NCBI GenBank assembly: GCA_964485345.1 | Contig: CAZAJB010000019.1 | Span: forward strand, 1 to 34,592 | Origin: UBA5420 sp964485345 | Lineage (GTDB): Bacteria > Bacillota > Limnochordia > Darwinibacteriales > Darwinibacteriaceae | Direction: 5' to 3' | DNA length: 34,592 bases | Shown: piece by piece, positions 30,814 to 34,592 of the stretch | How the letters are laid out: each line of letters starts with the position of its first letter | How positions within the stretch are numbered: position 1 is the first letter of the stretch | The notes under the pieces: generated by a model | Databases searched by the model: none | The model's input: the letters and a program-made list of their open reading frames with translations, nothing else | Told to the model about the DNA's origin: nothing | Translations under genes and position numbers: made by a program

Positions 30814-32655
30814 ATGCGAGGGGGTTTTTTTGTGAAACGCTGGCACAGTTTGCTACTGATGCTGTTACTTGTCGTGATGTCGAGCCCATTTGCCCTAGCC
30901 CGAAGTCATCGCTTCCTAGACCTGGACATCGAGGCGAGGGTAGGGGCTGATGGCCTAGTGCGTGTCACAGAGACACACACCGTGCAATTTGACGGCACGT
31001 TCTCGGGCATGTTCCAATGGTTCGATACCTCCAGGGGTGTGGAGCTTAGGGATCTTGTGGTGCGAGAGCAGGGCGCCAATTATACTCGTCTCGACACAGA
31101 TACTCCTGGGCCTGCGGGTACGTACTTTGTGCGAGAAGAGGCAGACGAGGTCTATATCGATTGGAGTTTCTCTGCCACGGATGAAATCCGCCAGTTTCAG
31201 CTGGGCTATGTACTCGACAATGTGATCCTAAAACACGATGATATAGCAGAATTCTACTACCAGTTTGTGGGCAGACGTTGGGATCAACCCCGTGACCATG
31301 TCAAGGTCGTGTTAACGTTGCCCTTTGGGGCCGAGATGGATGAGGTAGCTGCCTGGGGCCATGGACCCCTCCATGGTGCCCTGACGATAGAAGCACCAGA
31401 TAGAATTGTCTGGGAAGTGGAGAACCTGCCGGCGCTTACATTTGTTGAGGGCCGGGTGGTCTTTCCTAACTCGTTAGTCCCTTTGGGTTCAAGACATACA
31501 GGAGAGAGTAGGCTACAAGCCATATTTGCCGAGGAAAGTGCGCTGGAGCAGCGGAAGGAGGAAAACCGCATGCAGGCAGCGGAACGCTTGGCAAGAACTA
31601 CACAGCGCCGGGCGTTGGATCCCTACCTTTTCTCTGTGGTTCTTGGGGTGGGTCTGATCTTCCTGGTTTTCGTCTGGTATCGATACGGCAGACATCAATC
31701 GGGATACAAGGATCGTTATTACAAGAAGCTACCTGCCAACTATCCCCCCGCGGAGCTCGCTATGCTATACAAACGGACGGTGGATAGTAGTGACTTAACT
31801 GCCACATGGTTGGACTTGGCGAGACGGGGTTTTCTCTCCGTTGAAGAGATTGTAGGGTTGCAGGGGAGCGGCAAGGATGAATCGAGCTATAAGTTCATCC
31901 GGAAACAGGTTGCCATCGAAGAATGGAACACTCTGCGTTCCTACGAAAAGGCCGCGTTCGAGCTCCTATTTGATGAGATTGGGAAGGAAGAAGTGACATT
32001 AGAAGAGTTCCGGGCTTATGCCAAGGAACACGCCAAAACCTTTTCTACGTTTTGGCAGGAGTGGGTTACCCAAGTCAAGGACACCTCTAAGGAACATGGT
32101 TTCTCTGACTCCGAGGCTAAGAAGGCGCTGTGGTTCTTGATTCCCATTCTTCTTCTCGTCGGTATCGGTTTTCTGGTCCTGGGCTTAGAACTGTACGCTA
32201 CCGGGATTGCGGCTTTGGTGATGTCCTTTGTGGCGCTGCTCTTCGTGGTAGCTGCGGCGTCACGCCGTTCGGAACAGGGACACGAGGAGTATACAAGGTG
32301 GCGAGCGTTCCGGCGCTATCTAAAGGAGTCTTCGAGGGTAGACACGGCACGAGTTGGCTCTCTGGGGATCTGGGAGGAGTTTCTGCCTTACGCCGTTACC
32401 CTGGGCGTTGCAGATCAGATGTTGAAACAGCTCGAAGTTCGTTTCCCCAATCTGGAGGACGATGGTTATCACTTTGCCTCCAGCTGGTTTTTCTACCACC
32501 ATGTTATGGGCGTTGGCCGGATCAGTCATATGACAAGCCGCGTTGGGCAATCGGTATCGGAGGTTACCATGCCCCAAGGGAGCGGCGGTACTGGCGGAGG
32601 CTTTTCCGGTGGAGGCGGCGGAGGCTTTGGCGGCGGTGGTGGTGGCGTGCGGTAG
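30814..32655 (+). CDS. DUF2207-family membrane protein with glycine-rich C terminus
   Basis: Predicted surface/membrane protein of 613 residues; function unknown in the family. ATG 30814 (GAGAGGT ahead) is used; GTG 30832 with AGGGGG ahead is also credible. Layout: signal peptide or first membrane segment (LLLMLLLVVMSSPFALA); an extracytoplasmic beta domain, DUF2207, with RFLDLDIEARVGADGLVRVTE and the FDTSRGVELRDLVV region; a membrane helix near residue 270-290 (YLFSVVLGVGLIFLVFVWYR); a soluble middle part with PPAELAMLYKRTVDSSDLTATWLDLARRGFL, a winged-helix-like element; two more membrane helices (about 442-485); a soluble domain; and a tail of Gly with few Ser/Phe (about 590-613). The Gly tail is a recurrent feature of this family. 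Monocistronic by context. Confidence 0.88.
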   Translation: MRGGFFVKRWHSLLLMLLLVVMSSPFALARSHRFLDLDIEARVGADGLVRVTETHTVQFDGTFSGMFQWFDTSRGVELRDLVVREQGANYTRLDTDTPGPAGTYFVREEADEVYIDWSFSATDEIRQFQLGYVLDNVILKHDDIAEFYYQFVGRRWDQPRDHVKVVLTLPFGAEMDEVAAWGHGPLHGALTIEAPDRIVWEVENLPALTFVEGRVVFPNSLVPLGSRHTGESRLQAIFAEESALEQRKEENRMQAAERLARTTQRRALDPYLFSVVLGVGLIFLVFVWYRYGRHQSGYKDRYYKKLPANYPPAELAMLYKRTVDSSDLTATWLDLARRGFLSVEEIVGLQGSGKDESSYKFIRKQVAIEEWNTLRSYEKAAFELLFDEIGKEEVTLEEFRAYAKEHAKTFSTFWQEWVTQVKDTSKEHGFSDSEAKKALWFLIPILLLVGIGFLVLGLELYATGIAALVMSFVALLFVVAAASRRSEQGHEEYTRWRAFRRYLKESSRVDTARVGSLGIWEEFLPYAVTLGVADQMLKQLEVRFPNLEDDGYHFASSWFFYHHVMGVGRISHMTSRVGQSVSEVTMPQGSGGTGGGFSGGGGGGFGGGGGGVR

Positions 32656-32805
32656 TCCTGAGCGCGCAAGTGATACTTTACTCTGGGCTACTTGGGCGAA
32701 CTGCACAAAAATTCCATGCAGTAACAGGGATTTCCGTCTGTTAGTAGAAGTTCCCAGTAATCAAAGATTTTTATCCACTGCTCGAAACAACTGGGAGGCT
32801 GACAG
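32656..32805 (+). other. Short intergenic stretch with two small hairpins
   Basis: ACTGCA (32700-32705)/TGCAGT (32717-32722) and TAACAG (32722-32727)/CTGTTA (32738-32743) are consecutive perfect dyads without T tracts. No promoter was identified with confidence. Confidence 0.3.
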
Positions 32806-34389
32806 ATGAAGTTTTCAAAGATGTCGATTGGTAAGAAGCTCGGACTAAGTTTTGCATTACTGATTCTTTTGATGGCGTTTACAAGTGGTATTACCACAAC
32901 TGGGATTCTTGCTGTTCGGGAACAGTGGGACTTAGCCAGAGAGACGGAAGAGCTACTCAACTCTTTAGTGCAAAGAGAGACCGAGCATCTCCAGTGGGCT
33001 ATGGGTCTGCAGGAGTACCTGATTTCTGGGGCAACCCAATCTATTAGCCTGCAGATGGATCCTACGCAGTGCAATTTAGGGCAATGGCTGGCTAGTGATG
33101 ATGTGGAGCACTTGCTCGAACATTATCCTTCTTTTGAGCAGGAGTTCGCTAGACTCAATGGGCCGCACAGGGATCTTCATGTTTCTGCGCAGATCATTGA
33201 AGAGCTGCTCTTAGGGGGCGATCGTTCCGGCGCAGAAGTAGCGTATTACGAGCGAACCGTACCGAGCTTGACCCAGACGAGGGGGATCCTAGCTGGACTT
33301 CATCAGGAACTTCAGGCGGAGAAGGAGCAGATTAATGCCGAGACAAACCGGCTCATCTCCAATATTATCCTCTTATCGGTCGTAATCCTTGCAGTGGCTA
33401 TTGTGCTGAGTATTGTCGTTTCCTGGGTGGTCACACTTGCTATTACCAAGCCTTTAGGAGTTCTCAAGGAGGCGGCTCACAAGATAGGTGACGGAGACTT
33501 GGGAGCCAAATGGGTAATTAAATCGAAGGATGAAATAGGCGACTTATCTGAGTCTTTGGAGCAGATGGTCCATAACTTGCGCAATCTCATTCTTGGCATT
33601 CAAGCCACGAGTGAGAGCGTCAAAGCCTTGTCGCAGAACCTGTCATCCATGGCGGTTGAGACTGGCGCTGCCATTACCGAAGTGGCAAGTACGTCCAATG
33701 AGTTTGCCAGTGCCTCTGTGACCATGGCCGAGAACTCGGAGACGATGCACATCAACACGGACCATGCTGTTCAGGAGCTTGAACGGGGTTTGGACATGCT
33801 GCGAGTTGCCGTGAGGGATGTGGCAAGTGCTCGGGGTGATGTGCAAAATCTGACGCAGGCTGTGGACGACCTAGCGGATCAATCGAAGCAAATCGGTGCC
33901 ATTGTTGATCTGATTACTGAGATCAGTGATCAAACGAACCTATTGGCACTCAATGCAGCCATTGAGGCGGCGCGAGCCGGAGATAGTGGGCGTGGTTTTG
34001 CTGTGGTGGCCGATGAGGTCCGCAGACTCGCCGAGCAATCGCGTCAAGCATCAGGCGACATTGCTGAGCTGATTCGGCAGATCCTACGAGGTACCAATGA
34101 GACCATCGAGCGCATGGCCAAGGCAGATGGTAGTGTGGAAAAAGTAGACCAGCAAATTGACCTCACTGGCAACATGTTTGTGGCAGTTAGCAAGGTCTTT
34201 CAGGATGTTGCTGGACAGGTTGTGACCATCGCTAGGGCTGCGGAGGATGTTGGCGCAGGCAGTGAGGAAATCGCAGCTGCAACAGAGGAGCAGTCGGCCA
34301 TCGCCAATGTCCTGGCGGGCGACTCGGAAAAACTAGCCGATTTAGCTCTTCGCCTCCAGGAACAAATCACCATCTTTAGGGGATTTTAG
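32806..34389 (+). CDS. Methyl-accepting chemotaxis protein with extracytoplasmic CZB-like zinc motif
   Basis: Membrane chemoreceptor that signals to CheA/CheW; 527 residues from ATG 32806 (GGGAGG ahead). Membrane helix 1 spans about residues 12-35 and helix 2 about 184-210. The sensor between them carries H61-x-x-W64, C89-N-L-G-Q-W94 and H121-x3-H125, a pattern like the chemoreceptor zinc-binding (CZB) domain, in its extracytoplasmic variant. A HAMP domain (ITKPLGVLKEAAHKIGDGDL) follows, then a long coiled-coil signalling domain with the hairpin tip DQTNLLALNAAIEAARAGDS, in which every tip residue that binds CheA/CheW looks intact. The C terminus has no CheR-binding pentapeptide that I can see. 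Ligand is open: zinc, a redox/oxidant signal, or other. Confidence 0.93.
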   Translation: MKFSKMSIGKKLGLSFALLILLMAFTSGITTTGILAVREQWDLARETEELLNSLVQRETEHLQWAMGLQEYLISGATQSISLQMDPTQCNLGQWLASDDVEHLLEHYPSFEQEFARLNGPHRDLHVSAQIIEELLLGGDRSGAEVAYYERTVPSLTQTRGILAGLHQELQAEKEQINAETNRLISNIILLSVVILAVAIVLSIVVSWVVTLAITKPLGVLKEAAHKIGDGDLGAKWVIKSKDEIGDLSESLEQMVHNLRNLILGIQATSESVKALSQNLSSMAVETGAAITEVASTSNEFASASVTMAENSETMHINTDHAVQELERGLDMLRVAVRDVASARGDVQNLTQAVDDLADQSKQIGAIVDLITEISDQTNLLALNAAIEAARAGDSGRGFAVVADEVRRLAEQSRQASGDIAELIRQILRGTNETIERMAKADGSVEKVDQQIDLTGNMFVAVSKVFQDVAGQVVTIARAAEDVGAGSEEIAAATEEQSAIANVLAGDSEKLADLALRLQEQITIFRGF

Positions 34390-34470
34390 CCGGACTTGAG
34401 CGCCTATACTCTGCAGCAAACCTACAAAACCCGGATGATATTTTGTACATCACAAAAAACGTCCGGCTTT
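34388..34470 (+). terminator. Possible terminator after the chemoreceptor gene, with a long loop
   Basis: AGCCGGAC (34388-34395) is a perfect reverse complement of GTCCGGCT (34461-34468), followed by TTTG. The loop is 65 bases and holds a competing inner stem, CCGGA (34431-34435)/TCCGG (34462-34466), so either could form. Confidence 0.45.
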
Positions 34471-34473
34471 TGA

Positions 34474-34502
34474 TTGACAACAGTCTTTCGTCTTGTTAGA
34501 AT
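34474..34502 (+). promoter_or_regulatory. Sigma-A-type promoter for the riboswitch-controlled gene
   Basis: TTGACA (34474-34479), 17-base spacer, TAGAAT (34497-34502): consensus -35, -10 with one change. The predicted start is near 34509, leaving a short leader before the aptamer. Confidence 0.85.
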
Positions 34503-34524
34503 CAAGGTACATTGAATATTATAA

Positions 34525-34592
34525 CCCCTATATAATGGCGGGAATATGGCTCGCAAGTCTCTACCCGGAGACCGTAAATCTCTGGACTATGG
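34525..34592 (+). ncRNA. Purine riboswitch aptamer, guanine type (3' end outside window)
   Basis: The sequence fits the purine riboswitch fold. The 5' strand of P1 ends in TATATAAT (34529-34536). P2 is GCGGG with CTCGC (34538-34542 and 34550-34554) around loop AATATGG; P3 is CCGGAGA with TCTCTGG (34565-34571 and 34579-34585) around loop CCGTAAA. The three-way junction has CTAC after P2 and GACTAT after P3. The base that reads the ligand is C (34587 in GACTAT), which pairs with guanine or hypoxanthine; the adenine type has T there. The end of P1 and the expression platform lie beyond base 34592, as does the controlled gene, probably a purine transport or synthesis gene. Confidence 0.92.

Noticed and set aside
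32578..32652. GGC/GGT-rich repeat as a possible mobile or CRISPR-like repeat
   Set aside because: It is the coding sequence for the glycine tail of the DUF2207 protein; no spacer pattern or flanking repeats.
32130..32744. 204-residue open frame in a second frame over the DUF2207 gene
   Set aside because: Arg/Trp-rich low-complexity product arising from the glycine-codon repeat and the reading frame of the real gene; no start signal.
1..34592. CRISPR arrays, transposases, integrases, tRNA or rRNA genes
   Set aside because: None seen on either strand; no regular spaced repeats, no transposase motifs and no tRNA-like cloverleaf with TTC loop were found by reading, although a covariance search was not possible.

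Overview
The window looks like an accessory/metabolic stretch of a Bacillota (Firmicutes) chromosome, probably from an anaerobe and probably from a draft or metagenome assembly, because it holds one 100-base run of N. Pointers to Bacillota are strong AGGAGG-type ribosome binding sites, a YesM/YesN two-component pair, a ROK-type sugar repressor and a guanine riboswitch. Pointers to anaerobic life are FeoA/FeoB, an iron-type alcohol dehydrogenase and an Fe-S-rich amino-acid dehydrogenase. All three solute-binding proteins have plain signal peptides with no lipobox cysteine, which hints at a two-membrane (diderm) Bacillota lineage. I cannot name the genus.

Layout. (1) 1-238: tail of an HDOD/EAL-HDOD signalling protein, then a terminator. 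(2) 356-4038: a sensory module of a periplasmic sugar-binding protein with no transporter of its own, a YesM-type histidine kinase (interrupted by the N run) and a YesN-type AraC response regulator. (3) 4165-5322: iron-containing alcohol dehydrogenase with its own terminator. (4) 5614-17995: pentose locus on the + strand, with a ROK repressor, a ChvE-MmsA-MmsB sugar ABC transporter, xylose isomerase and xylulokinase. After a hairpin come a PfkB kinase, a class II aldolase, a Gfo/Idh/MocA oxidoreductase and a UroD/MtaA-like protein. It ends at a bidirectional terminator. (5) 18065-22930 on the - strand: a proline-oxidation operon made of a fused Fe-S/FAD/NAD electron-transfer protein, a DAO-type FAD dehydrogenase and P5C dehydrogenase. 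(6) 23101-25812: iron-uptake operon feoA-feoB-feoC-like behind a good promoter and a Fur-like box. (7) 25825-26388 (-): unknown membrane-anchored beta-rich protein. (8) 26577-27479: AEC-family transporter. (9) 27584-30706: second sugar ABC importer (binding protein plus two permeases, no ATPase) with a cre/LacI-like operator. (10) 30814-32655: DUF2207-type membrane protein. (11) 32806-34389: chemoreceptor with an extracytoplasmic CZB-like zinc motif. (12) 34474-34592: promoter and guanine riboswitch aptamer, cut by the window end.

How the parts fit. The sensor trio and the ROK repressor probably give dual control (activation by external sugar, relief of repression by internal sugar) of pentose uptake and of the isomerase/kinase route into the pentose phosphate pathway. 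The PfkB-aldolase-dehydrogenase-UroD tail has no textbook role in xylose use. It could be a ketose-1-phosphate branch yielding DHAP plus an aldehyde that the alcohol dehydrogenase would reduce, or a route for another sugar or polyol. The - strand operon would convert proline to glutamate with electrons leaving through a multi-cluster fusion protein. The most unusual items are this sugar cassette, the four-module fusion and the transporterless sugar-sensor trio. None of them is proven new from sequence alone.
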